Source: an uncultured Collinsella sp.
Lineage (GTDB): Bacteria > Actinomycetota > Coriobacteriia > Coriobacteriales > Coriobacteriaceae
Reading direction: 5' to 3'
DNA: 31,856 nt
Assembly: GCA_900541675.1 (NCBI GenBank)
Contig: UQKU01000029.1
Location: 1 to 31,856, forward strand
In this document: one piece after another, positions 1 to 6,971 of the stretch
How positions within the stretch are numbered: the stretch's first letter is position 1
Layout: every line of letters begins with the position of its first letter
Position numbers and translations under genes: made by a program
Notes under the pieces: model-generated
What the model saw: only the letters and a program-made list of their open reading frames with translations
Databases searched by the model: none
Told to the model about the DNA's origin: nothing

Positions 1-127
1 AGCCGACATAACCGGTGTAGCCTTCACGCAGCGAAGCTGTTGGAATAAATGCGACTTTTTTATTTTCAATTTCTTCCGTTATCAGACTTCCTACACTTGA
101 AAAGTGCGAACATAAAAACATTTTCAT
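1..127 (-). CDS. Peptidase S51 (peptidase E)-like protein, 5' fragment
   Basis: This is the first 42 codons of a minus-strand gene that leaves the window at base 1. It starts at the ATG complementary to 125-127, seven bases after a clear AAGGAG ribosome site. The N-terminus reads MKMFLCSHFSSVGSL, then about 12 residues later KVAFIPTAS. A short hydrophobic strand followed by a 'vaFIPTAS' segment is typical of type 1 glutamine-amidotransferase-like proteins of peptidase family S51. The catalytic Ser and His would lie beyond the edge. The fragment and its leader are much more AT-rich than the rest of the window, which hints at acquisition by transfer. The family call rests on about 40 residues, so the enzymatic activity is unproven. 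Confidence 0.6.
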   Translation of the reverse strand, partial: MKMFLCSHFSSVGSLITEEIENKKVAFIPTASLREGYTGYVG

Positions 128-230
128 CAATATTCTCCTTCATATATAAATTCTTATTTGTTGAACTAAGCCGTGTATACCATACTCTCCAATGAAAGAA
201 CGCCCTGATATAGCGTAATTTGCTGTTTTC
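128..230 (-). promoter_or_regulatory. AT-rich leader and possible extended -10 promoter of the S51-like gene
   Basis: Read on the minus strand, this stretch contains TGGTATACA, which fits an extended -10 element (TG-n-TATACA), about 45 bases before the ATG at 127. No convincing -35 box is visible, as is common with extended -10 promoters. The stretch ends in the AAGGAG ribosome site of the S51-like gene. The promoter call is inference from motif and position only. Confidence 0.35.
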
Positions 231-360
231 CTGCGTACGTGCGTACACACTCCACAGGAATTCTAAGGGCCCTGCCCCCTTAGCACACGGACTTTGGAAC
301 AAAGTCTAGTGTGTTACGCCTTGCCAGAGGTGTACAGGCTCCCGGTACGCACGTACGCAG
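231..360. repeat. 130-bp element bounded by 16-bp perfect inverted repeats with nested hairpins
   Basis: The ends are perfect 16-base inverted repeats: CTGCGTACGTGCGTAC at 231-246 and its reverse complement at 345-360. Between them lie two further hairpins: CTAAGGG/CCCTTAG at 263-269/277-283, and GACTTTG/CAAAGTC at 290-296/300-306 with a three-base loop. The second is extended on both sides by CACAC/GTGTG. Either strand could therefore fold as a closed multi-branch structure. No open reading frame of credible composition lies inside and no flanking target-site duplication is obvious. It could be a MITE-like remnant, a structured RNA or a recombination site; the sequence alone does not decide. 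Confidence 0.6.
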
Positions 361-427
361 CAATTGCCATCAATGCGCCATATAAGTGGCGATCAAGTTC
401 GTATAAAGCGACCTTGGTTCCGCAAAA

Positions 428-466
428 CAAAAGGCAGGATGCCATCACCACGATGACACCCTGCCT
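428..466 (-). terminator. Minus-strand terminator-like hairpin
   Basis: AGGCAGG (432-438) pairs with CCTGCCT (460-466), and the interior continues with TG/CA and CATC/GATG pairs. On the minus strand the hairpin is followed by TTTTGTTTT, as expected for an intrinsic terminator. It is the most distal of three such hairpins downstream of the dehydrogenase gene on the minus strand. Confidence 0.5.
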
Positions 467-521
467 CTGTTCGTTCCTGTTTACCGTTCCGAGTAGTCCT
501 TCCGCGCAATTTCCGATAAAC

Positions 522-569
522 AAAAAACGTACCCGAACCCTTTCTCGTAAAGAATCGGGTTCGAGTACG
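522..569 (-). terminator. Strong minus-strand intrinsic terminator
   Basis: CGTAC plus CGAACCC (528-532, 534-540) pair with GGGTTCG plus GTACG (557-563, 565-569), giving 12 base pairs around a single mismatch. On the minus strand the stem runs straight into six T residues. It lies about 70 bases beyond the dehydrogenase stop codon and just beyond another hairpin, so it is either a backup terminator or the end of a separate short transcript. Confidence 0.6.
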
Positions 570-586
570 AACTGAATGCTGGAGCA

Positions 587-631
587 ACAAAAAACCACCA
601 GAAAGGTGCCTGTCCCCTTTGTGGTGGTTTT
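587..631 (-). terminator. Terminator of the dehydrogenase gene; copy of a repeated GGGACAGGCACC hairpin
   Basis: Arms 591-606 and 616-631 pair over 16 bases with one mismatch at 601, around a nine-base loop. On the minus strand the stem ends in a T-run, ten bases after the dehydrogenase stop codon. The element is nearly identical, in opposite orientation, to the hairpin at 8276-8317; they differ at one base of the stem. The shared core reads GGGGACAGGCACC on one strand. Confidence 0.7.
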
Positions 632-640
632 GGGCCAGTC

Positions 641-1723
641 CTAGAGCGTGTGGCCGTAGGCGTTGGCGACCTTGATGGCGGCGGCGAACTTTTCGTCGGT
701 GAAGGGCTCAGGGTTGCCCTGCTTCCACTCGTTGGTGGCGTGCGCGTATTCGCACAGGGCAGGGATATCGGCCTCGGAAAGCCCGACCTGCTCAAGCGTC
801 ACGGGCAGGCCCATCTGCTTGTTAAAGGCCGCGTAGCGCTCAAGGTTCTCGGTGTCTCCCGTATAGGCAAACAGCACGAGCACGCCCAAGCTCACGACCT
901 CGCCGTGCAGATAGGTTCCCTCGCGCGGAATGCTGCACGTCGCATTGTAGAACGCGTGCGCCACGCTCGAGTTGTAGTAGTAATCGTTTTGGTTGGTCAG
1001 GTTCGAGACATAGCCCGTGTTGACCACGATGTCGAGCGCGATCTGCTTGACGGCCTCGCTCGACAGATTCCGGCGCACGTCCTCAAGACCCTGGACGCCA
1101 TAAGTAAACAGCGGCTCGGAGCAGGTGTGGGCGAGTGCCAGGCCAAGACCGGCGGTATGCTCCAAATTGCCGGCGCTCGTGGCGTATTCGACCTCGGGCT
1201 GCTTAGACAGGGCATCGCCCACGCCGGCCCAGAAGTACTCCGCCGGTGCCTCGGCGATGATCTTGGGGTTGATGAAGATGTGCGCCGGGCGGTTGGGATA
1301 CGAATAGCCCTCGAGCGAGCCGTCGTCGTTGTAGACAACGGCAATGGCTGTCGCGGCCGAGCAGTTGGAGCAGATCGTTGGTACCGTAAAGACGATCTTC
1401 TTGAGCTCGATGGCCGCCGTCTTGACGGTGTCGAGCGCCTTACCGCCACCGCATGCAATGAGCACGTCGGCCTCTTGGCAAGCGGGGGAGTTCACAACCT
1501 TGGCGATATTTGCGCGCGTACTGTTGGTACCGTAGACGCGCGTCTCCAGAATCTCGACATCGGTACCTTCAAGTGCTGCCTCGATGCCCGGCAGCGCTGC
1601 AGCCAGTGCCCGTTTGCCACCGATGATCGCGACCTTCTTCGCGCCGTACTCGGCCAGCGCGCCGGACAGCTCGTCAAAGCAATCCTCGCCAACGGTATAG
1701 TCGCTCATTCCAATCGTGCGCAT
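641..1723 (-). CDS. gldA: Iron-containing (glycerol dehydrogenase-type) alcohol dehydrogenase
   Basis: A 360-residue protein of the metal-dependent dehydroquinate synthase/alcohol dehydrogenase superfamily, closest in motifs to NAD-dependent glycerol dehydrogenase, which interconverts glycerol and dihydroxyacetone in the cytoplasm. The nucleotide-binding segment CGGGKALDT lies at about residues 91-99. Three expected metal ligands are present: Asp170 in GVGDALSK, His256 in AHAFYN and His273 in LHGEVVSLG. Length is normal for GldA. The ATG at 1723 follows AGAAGG at five bases. The gene stands alone, diverging from ileS, with a terminator directly after it. No dihydroxyacetone kinase or glycerol transporter is nearby, so the true substrate could be another small alcohol or diol; the family is secure, the substrate is inferred. 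Confidence 0.82.
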   Translation of the reverse strand: MRTIGMSDYTVGEDCFDELSGALAEYGAKKVAIIGGKRALAAALPGIEAALEGTDVEILETRVYGTNSTRANIAKVVNSPACQEADVLIACGGGKALDTVKTAAIELKKIVFTVPTICSNCSAATAIAVVYNDDGSLEGYSYPNRPAHIFINPKIIAEAPAEYFWAGVGDALSKQPEVEYATSAGNLEHTAGLGLALAHTCSEPLFTYGVQGLEDVRRNLSSEAVKQIALDIVVNTGYVSNLTNQNDYYYNSSVAHAFYNATCSIPREGTYLHGEVVSLGVLVLFAYTGDTENLERYAAFNKQMGLPVTLEQVGLSEADIPALCEYAHATNEWKQGNPEPFTDEKFAAAIKVANAYGHTL

Positions 1724-1867
1724 AGCAACCTTCTTTCGTTCGATAAAGTGCTTTCAGGTATTTTGCTCCAAGAGAAGGTTCACAGCCGCAAGAAATTTCG
1801 AACGTATAAAACCAGTGTTGAGGGTTTTTCGCTGGCGGTGACCGTGCTACCATACAGCGCATAAGCG

Positions 1868-2165
1868 TTGATGGGGACGAGTAGTCGGCCGTCCGCATGC
1901 TACAGAGAGCGGGGAGCGCTGAGAACCCGTGCATGCGACCGATGAAAATCACCCCGGAGCTGCGGTCCCAACGGACGTGCCGCGCAGGTTCGTCTTAGTA
2001 GACATCGCCGAGATGGTCGTCGATACAGACCAGCCGAGTAACGGATGCGAGCGCGCGGCGACGCGGGCGAGGGCATCTAAGCTGGGTGGTTAAGCGAAGA
2101 GCTTTTGCGGGCGTGCAGCCCGTTTGTGGCGCTTCGTCCCAGCTTGTAGGGACGGGCGCTTTTTT
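1868..2165 (+). promoter_or_regulatory. T-box riboswitch (isoleucine), transcriptional, upstream of ileS
   Basis: This leader senses uncharged tRNA and lets ileS be transcribed when isoleucine is short. Visible parts are the AGAGAG element of stem I (1904-1909), a GAAAATCA specifier loop with the ATC isoleucine codon at 1948-1950, and the antiterminator. The antiterminator has helix A1 GCTGGG (2081-2086)/CCCAGC (2138-2143), a seven-base bulge TGGTTAA (2087-2093) and helix A2 GCGAAG (2094-2099)/CTTCGT (2132-2137). TGGT can pair with the ACCA end of tRNA-Ile. The competing terminator uses GCGC..CGTCCC (2129-2140) with GGGACG.GCGC (2149-2159) and is followed by six T residues (2160-2165). The bulge differs from the usual TGGNACC in its last three bases. 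Confidence 0.87.
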
Positions 2166-2208
2166 GGTGCCCAACGGGCGTGTGCGCCCATGACATGAAA
2201 GGGGTACC

Positions 2209-5010
2209 GTGGCAAACGAGTACAAGCAGACGATGAATCTGCCCAAGACCGGTTTTCCCATGCGTGCCGGTCTTTCCAAGTCCGAGCCTAAGCGACTCAA
2301 GGACTGGCAGGACAACAAGGTCTACGAGCAGGTTCTGAAGAAGAACGAGGGTCACAAGAAGTTCGTGCTGCACGACGGCCCTCCGTACGCCAACGGCCCG
2401 ATCCACATCGGCCACGCCATGAACAAGATCTCCAAGGACATGATCAACCGTTACTGGATGATGCAGGGCTGTGAAGTTCCCTATGTCCCCGGTTGGGACT
2501 GCCACGGTCAGCCGATTGAGCATAAGGTTGAGGAGAAGCTCGGCACCGAAAAGTTTAACCAGACCTCCACGGCTAAGATCCGTGAGCTTTGCAACAAGTT
2601 CGCTGTTGAGAACATCGAGCTGCAGAAGGCCGGCTTCCGTCGCCTGGGCGTGCTCGGCGACTGGGACAACCCGTATCTGACGCTCTATCACCAGCATGAC
2701 GCCGCCGACATCGAGGTCTTCAAGGCCATGTTCGACAAGGGCATGATCTATCGTGGCCACAAGCCGGTTCACTGGTGCAAGCACTGCCACACCGCACTCG
2801 CCGAGGCCGAGATCGAGTACTCCGACGAGACGAGCCCCTCTATCTTCGTTCGCTTTGAGATGACCTCCAAGCCCGCTGGCCTCGAGGACTTCGACGGCCC
2901 GGTCGACTTCATCATCTGGACGACCACGCCGTGGACCATCCCCTCCGACCAGGCCGTTTCCCTTAAGCCCGGCGCCGCCTATGTCGCCGTTGAGCACGAT
3001 GGCCGTGCCGAGGTCATGCTCGAGGACCTGGCTCCCAAGTGCTGTGAGGAGTTTGGCTGGGAGTACACCCCGGTCATGGTCGACGGCAAGCCCTACGTGG
3101 TTCCCGCCGAGACCTTCCACCACATCCACTACAAGCAGCCGATCTTCGACGGCGTTGAGGGCGTAGCGCTGCTGGCCGATTACGTCGGTGTCGATGACGG
3201 TACCGGTATCGTCCACAACTCGCCCGGACACGGCGTCGACGACTACTTTGCCTGCCTCAAGGAGGGCATCACCGACATCTGCATGCCGGTCGACGACGAC
3301 GGCAAGTTCTACACCGGTGAGGAGTTTGGCACCGGTGGCCCCTTCAGCGGTATGGATACCGACGAGGCCAACCCGCACATCATCGAGTTCCTGCGCGAGC
3401 GCGGCACCCTGGTCCTCGAGAAGAAGATCACGCACAGCTATCCGCACTGCTGGCGCTGCAAGCATCCGGTGCTCTTCCGTGCCACCGACCAGTGGTTTGT
3501 CTCGATGGACAAGACCGGTTTGCGCGAGCAGGCTGGCAAGGAGGTCCGCGAGAACGTCAAGTGGTATCCGGCGCATGCCGCCAACCGCATTGGCGCCATG
3601 GTCGAGCAGCGTCCCGACTGGTGCATCAGCCGCCAGCGCAACTGGGGCGTGCCGATCCCCAGCTACACCTGCGCCGACTGCGGCGAGAAGGTCATGAACG
3701 ACGCCACGCTCGACGCCGTTATCAAGCTCTTCCACGAGAAGGGCTCCGACGCCTGGTTTACCGATGCTCCTGAGAGCTATCTGGGCGAGGCCTGCGTCTG
3801 CCCTAAGTGCGGCGGCCATCACCTCAAGGCTGATAAGGACATCCTTGACGTGTGGTGGGACTCCGGCGTGTCTTGGAAGGCCGTCTGCGAGTACCGTCCC
3901 GAGCTGGAGTACCCGGCGGACGTCTACCTCGAGGGCTCTGACCAGCACCGCGGTTGGTTCCAAAGCTCGCTGCTCACCTCGGTGGGCGCCAACGGCCACG
4001 CTCCGTACAAGGCGGTCGTCTCGCAGGGCTTCACCCTCGACGGCCAGGGCCGTAAGATGTCTAAGTCACTCGGCAACGTCATCGACCCCAACAAGGTCTG
4101 CGACGAGATGGGTGCCGACATCATCCGCCTGTGGGTTGCCTCCGTCGATACCAGCTCCGACGTTTCCATCGACCACGAGATTCTCGCTCGTACGTCCGAT
4201 GCCTACCGTCGTTTCCGTAACACGCTGCGCTTCCTGCTCTCCGAGCTCGAGGGCCAGTTTGAGCCCGAGACCGACGGCGTCGCTTTTGCCGACCTGCTGC
4301 CGCTCGACAAGCTCATGGTTGCCCGCCTGACCCAGGTCCAGGCCGAGGTCGACGACGCTTACTCTTGCTACGAGTTCCCGCGCGCCTACCGTGCGCTCTA
4401 CGACTTCGTGGTTACCGAGCTCTCTAACGTGTATCTCGACGCTCTGAAGGACCGTCTGTACTGCGACAAGCCCGGCTCGCTTGAGCGCCGCAGCGCCCAG
4501 ACCGTGCTGGCTGAGCTCTTCTCGATGCTCATGCGCGACCTGCAGCCGATCCTGTCCTATACGGTTGACGAGGCCATGGCATATGCGCCTGCTGGCTGCG
4601 TCGATCACCAGAAGTACGCCGCGCTGCTCGATTGGTATAAGTCGCCCATTACGGTCGACGAGGCCAACGAGTTTGAGGGCGTGCTCGAGGCTTCGCTCGA
4701 GCTCCGTAGCGCCGTGACCAAGGCCCTTGAGGATGCCCGCTCCGCCGGCACCTTCACCAAGAGCCAGCAGGTCCGTGTCAAGGCGGTCGTTCCCGCTGAG
4801 ATGTATGCGCTGTTGACCGGCGACAAGGCGGTCGACCTGGCCGAGTTCTACATCGTCTCCGATGTTGAGCTGACCCAGGGCGAGGAGCTTTCCGTTGCTA
4901 TTGAGGCTGCCGAGGGCGAGTGCTGCGACCGTTGCTGGAACTATCGCACCACTGTCGGCGAGTACAACGGCCACGCGCATATCTGCAAGCGCTGCGCTGA
5001 CGCTTTGTAG
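2209..5010 (+). CDS. ileS: Isoleucyl-tRNA synthetase
   Basis: A 933-residue class I aminoacyl-tRNA synthetase that charges tRNA-Ile in the cytoplasm and edits mischarged valine. The HIGH signature is at residues 66-69 (PIHIGHAMNK). KMSKS is at 616-620. A C-terminal zinc finger uses Cys906, Cys909, Cys926 and Cys929 (CDRCWNY...CKRC). An internal CADCGEK/CPKCGG segment precedes DVWWDSG, as usual for bacterial IleS. Length matches the bacterial-type enzyme. The GTG start follows AAAGGGG at four bases. The gene is preceded by the T-box leader, so expression should respond to isoleucine tRNA charging. No mupirocin-resistance-type divergence is apparent by eye. Confidence 0.97.
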   Translation: MANEYKQTMNLPKTGFPMRAGLSKSEPKRLKDWQDNKVYEQVLKKNEGHKKFVLHDGPPYANGPIHIGHAMNKISKDMINRYWMMQGCEVPYVPGWDCHGQPIEHKVEEKLGTEKFNQTSTAKIRELCNKFAVENIELQKAGFRRLGVLGDWDNPYLTLYHQHDAADIEVFKAMFDKGMIYRGHKPVHWCKHCHTALAEAEIEYSDETSPSIFVRFEMTSKPAGLEDFDGPVDFIIWTTTPWTIPSDQAVSLKPGAAYVAVEHDGRAEVMLEDLAPKCCEEFGWEYTPVMVDGKPYVVPAETFHHIHYKQPIFDGVEGVALLADYVGVDDGTGIVHNSPGHGVDDYFACLKEGITDICMPVDDDGKFYTGEEFGTGGPFSGMDTDEANPHIIEFLRERGTLVLEKKITHSYPHCWRCKHPVLFRATDQWFVSMDKTGLREQAGKEVRENVKWYPAHAANRIGAMVEQRPDWCISRQRNWGVPIPSYTCADCGEKVMNDATLDAVIKLFHEKGSDAWFTDAPESYLGEACVCPKCGGHHLKADKDILDVWWDSGVSWKAVCEYRPELEYPADVYLEGSDQHRGWFQSSLLTSVGANGHAPYKAVVSQGFTLDGQGRKMSKSLGNVIDPNKVCDEMGADIIRLWVASVDTSSDVSIDHEILARTSDAYRRFRNTLRFLLSELEGQFEPETDGVAFADLLPLDKLMVARLTQVQAEVDDAYSCYEFPRAYRALYDFVVTELSNVYLDALKDRLYCDKPGSLERRSAQTVLAELFSMLMRDLQPILSYTVDEAMAYAPAGCVDHQKYAALLDWYKSPITVDEANEFEGVLEASLELRSAVTKALEDARSAGTFTKSQQVRVKAVVPAEMYALLTGDKAVDLAEFYIVSDVELTQGEELSVAIEAAEGECCDRCWNYRTTVGEYNGHAHICKRCADAL

Positions 5011-5038
5011 GTTACGGCGTTCGTAGAACGCCGTAACC
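5010..5038 (+). terminator. Perfect 13-bp hairpin at the ileS stop codon
   Basis: GGTTACGGCGTTC (5010-5022) pairs perfectly with GAACGCCGTAACC (5026-5038) around a GTA loop, beginning at the last base of the ileS stop codon. There is no T-run after it, so it looks more like an RNA-stabilising 3' structure or a repeat than a complete intrinsic terminator. Confidence 0.45.
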
Positions 5039-5085
5039 TACCGACGCTGCGCGGGCCGCATTTGGACAATCTGACGTTCAATTTC

Positions 5086-5119
5086 AAGGGCGCGACCGAA
5101 AGGTCAGCGCCCTTTCATT
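5086..5119 (+). terminator. Intrinsic terminator after ileS
   Basis: AAGGGCGC-GACC pairs with GGTC-AGCGCCCTT around a GAAA tetraloop (one bulged A), followed by the T-rich stretch TTTCATTT. It lies about 75 bases after the ileS stop codon and separates ileS from lspA. Confidence 0.7.
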
Positions 5120-5194
5120 TCACGTCACCTTGTCTCAAATGCGACCTGCTCGCTCATTTATGCTCTACCTGCGGTGTTTCCGTTCTTGGGAGAT

Positions 5195-5225
5195 TTGTCG
5201 CTTCTTGCTTGCGTCAATGTATGAT
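5195..5225 (+). promoter_or_regulatory. Possible promoter of lspA-rluD
   Basis: TTGTCG (5195-5200) and TATGAT (5220-5225) resemble -35 and -10 boxes but are 19 bases apart, slightly long. They lie between the ileS terminator and the lspA start, where a promoter is needed. Motif-based guess. Confidence 0.35.
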
Positions 5226-5276
5226 TATCTACTGCGTTAAACGGAATTCGATTGTTCTTGAGGGTAGGGGATTTCT

Positions 5277-5876
5277 TTGGGTCGTGGTGCGGATATGACG
5301 CCGTCTTTGCGTTGGCGGTTGGGTGTTGCTGGTGGCGTGGCGCTCGTTGTGTTGCTCGTTGACCAGCTGACCAAGCTTGCGGTTCGTTCCGTGGGCGATG
5401 CCCTGCATATGACCGTTATTCCCAGCGTGATCGATTTCCTGTTTGTTCGCAATATCGGAGCCGCCTTTAGCATGGGTGAGGGGCATGGCATCGCGTTTGC
5501 CGTGCTGGCGTTGGCGGTCATTATCGCTATTGCCGTGTACCTCGTTCGTGCGCCCCAGCTCGCCCATCTTGAGGTTGTAGGCATGGCTATGGTTGCGGGC
5601 GGCGCCATCGGTAACGCGATCGACCGCCTCGCCTTTGGCTTCGTGACCGATTTCATTGCCACCACGTTCATCGACTTTCCTGTCTTTAACGTGGCCGATA
5701 TCGGCATTACGGTCGGTGTTGTGTTGGCGCTTATCGGTTACATGTTCTTGAGTCCCGCCGCTCGCGAGGTCGATGCGACCGCCGAGCTCAACGCCCGTGA
5801 CGAGGCCCGCGCCAAACGCAAAGCCAAGCAGCGTGGGGAGCGTGCCCGCAAGATTCGCGAAAGGAATGAGCGCTAA
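5277..5876 (+). CDS. lspA: Lipoprotein signal peptidase (signal peptidase II)
   Basis: A 199-residue membrane aspartyl protease that removes signal peptides from diacylglyceryl-modified prolipoproteins. Four hydrophobic segments are visible (roughly residues 14-32, 70-90, 100-116, 140-160). The catalytic pair appears to be Asp116 in GNAIDRL and Asp141 in FNVADIGI, both in conserved family contexts. The tail from about residue 163 is unusually long and basic (alternating Ala, Arg, Lys and Glu) and should be cytoplasmic. The TTG at 5277 is six bases after TAGGGG; the in-frame ATG at 5295 has a poorer ribosome site. The stop codon overlaps the rluD start by one base (TAATG), so the two genes are co-translated. 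Confidence 0.92.
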   Translation: MGRGADMTPSLRWRLGVAGGVALVVLLVDQLTKLAVRSVGDALHMTVIPSVIDFLFVRNIGAAFSMGEGHGIAFAVLALAVIIAIAVYLVRAPQLAHLEVVGMAMVAGGAIGNAIDRLAFGFVTDFIATTFIDFPVFNVADIGITVGVVLALIGYMFLSPAAREVDATAELNARDEARAKRKAKQRGERARKIRERNER

Positions 5877-6889
5877 TGGCCGACATCCATATTCTCGTTG
5901 CCGACGATTCCGCTGGTCAGCGTCTTGACGCCTATCTGGGCGCCAACGATGGCTGTCCCACGCGCTCTGCCTGCGCACATCTGATCGAGGGCGGTGCCGT
6001 TGCCGTCAACGGCGAGACCTGCCTATCAAAAAAATATGCCGTGCGCTCCGGCGACCGTATCTCAGTCGACCTGCCCGAGCCGCACGATCCGACCGACGTG
6101 ATTCCCGAGGCCATTCCCCTCGATATCCGCTATGAGGACGATTATCTCATTGTACTCTCCAAGCAGCGCGGCCTGGTGTGCCATCCTGCGCATGGTCATG
6201 AGAGCGGTACGCTCGCGAATGCCCTGGTCTATCACTGCGGTATCGACCATCTGGGCACCGTGCAGGGCGAGGACCGCCCCGGTATTGTGCATCGCCTGGA
6301 TCGCGATACCTCGGGTCTCATGCTTGCGGCAAAGGACGACGACACCCAGCGCGCGCTCCAAAATCTCATCCGCACGCGTACGCTCGACCGTCGCTATATC
6401 ACACTTGTTCACGGGCACATCGCCATGGACGAGGGCACCATCAACACCGGCATTGCCCGATCGACGCGCGACCGCGTCAAGATGGCGGTTTCCGATGACC
6501 CCTTTGCGCGTCAGGCCATCACGACCTTCAAGGTGCTCGAGCGCTTTGATTCCACGCGTTTCGACGACGGCTACACGCTCGTCGAGTGCCACCTGTTTAC
6601 CGGTCGCACGCATCAGATTCGTGTGCACATGCGCCATATCAACCACGCCTGCGTGGGCGATCCGCTCTACGGCAAGTGCGACGCGCGCGCCGATCAGGGT
6701 CTGACCAGGCAGTTCCTTCATTCCTGGCGTGTGGCGTTCGACCATCCCGTGACGGGAGAGCGCATTGAGTGCCGTGATGAGCTGCCGTGGGACCTTGCCG
6801 CGGTTCTGGATGACCTGGCCCCGCGTTCGCTCGGCCGCACTGCCGCCGGTGACGAAATTGTCCCGCAGCTCGGTCTGCTCGAAGCCTAG
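5876..6889 (+). CDS. rluD: RluA-family 23S rRNA pseudouridine synthase (RluD-like)
   Basis: A 337-residue enzyme that isomerises uridines to pseudouridine in rRNA. An S4 RNA-binding domain occupies about residues 12-70. The catalytic domain carries HRLDRDTSGLML with catalytic Asp142. The later segment FTGRTHQIRVHM is another family signature. RluA, RluC and RluD cannot be separated with certainty by eye, but the S4 domain and pairing with lspA favour the RluD group. The start overlaps the lspA stop by one base, with AAAGGA ten bases upstream. Confidence 0.87.
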   Translation: MADIHILVADDSAGQRLDAYLGANDGCPTRSACAHLIEGGAVAVNGETCLSKKYAVRSGDRISVDLPEPHDPTDVIPEAIPLDIRYEDDYLIVLSKQRGLVCHPAHGHESGTLANALVYHCGIDHLGTVQGEDRPGIVHRLDRDTSGLMLAAKDDDTQRALQNLIRTRTLDRRYITLVHGHIAMDEGTINTGIARSTRDRVKMAVSDDPFARQAITTFKVLERFDSTRFDDGYTLVECHLFTGRTHQIRVHMRHINHACVGDPLYGKCDARADQGLTRQFLHSWRVAFDHPVTGERIECRDELPWDLAAVLDDLAPRSLGRTAAGDEIVPQLGLLEA

Positions 6890-6907
6890 CCAGTATTAGG
6901 TGGTTTC

Positions 6908-6937
6908 TTGAACTCGGTAAGCCTGCGGTAAGATATA
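6908..6937 (+). promoter_or_regulatory. Possible promoter of the glycosyltransferase gene
   Basis: TTGAAC at 6908-6913 is followed by TAAGAT at 6929-6934 (15-base spacer) or by GATATA at 6932-6937 (18-base spacer). It sits just upstream of the glycosyltransferase start and after the rluD stop. Inference from motifs. Confidence 0.45.
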
Positions 6938-6971
6938 CGATTGTTTACGTAACGCGTTGCTGGGAGCCTGC

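Noticed and set aside
66..302. 78-codon minus-strand frame covering the repeat element and the S51 leader
   Set aside because: It runs through the inverted-repeat region and conflicts with the better-supported S51-like start at 127, which has a clear AAGGAG site.
294..598. Short open frames on both strands within the hairpin region
   Set aside because: They overlap three terminator hairpins and have no ribosome site or recognisable composition.
650..1864. 404-codon plus-strand frame opposite the dehydrogenase gene
   Set aside because: Antisense shadow of a gene with all catalytic residues present; it also runs into the T-box promoter area.
2077..3999. Long minus-strand open frame of 640 codons opposite ileS
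   Set aside because: It lies antisense to an unmistakable ileS, has low-complexity Val/Leu/Asp composition and no family motif. It is a by-product of the high-GC codon use of ileS.
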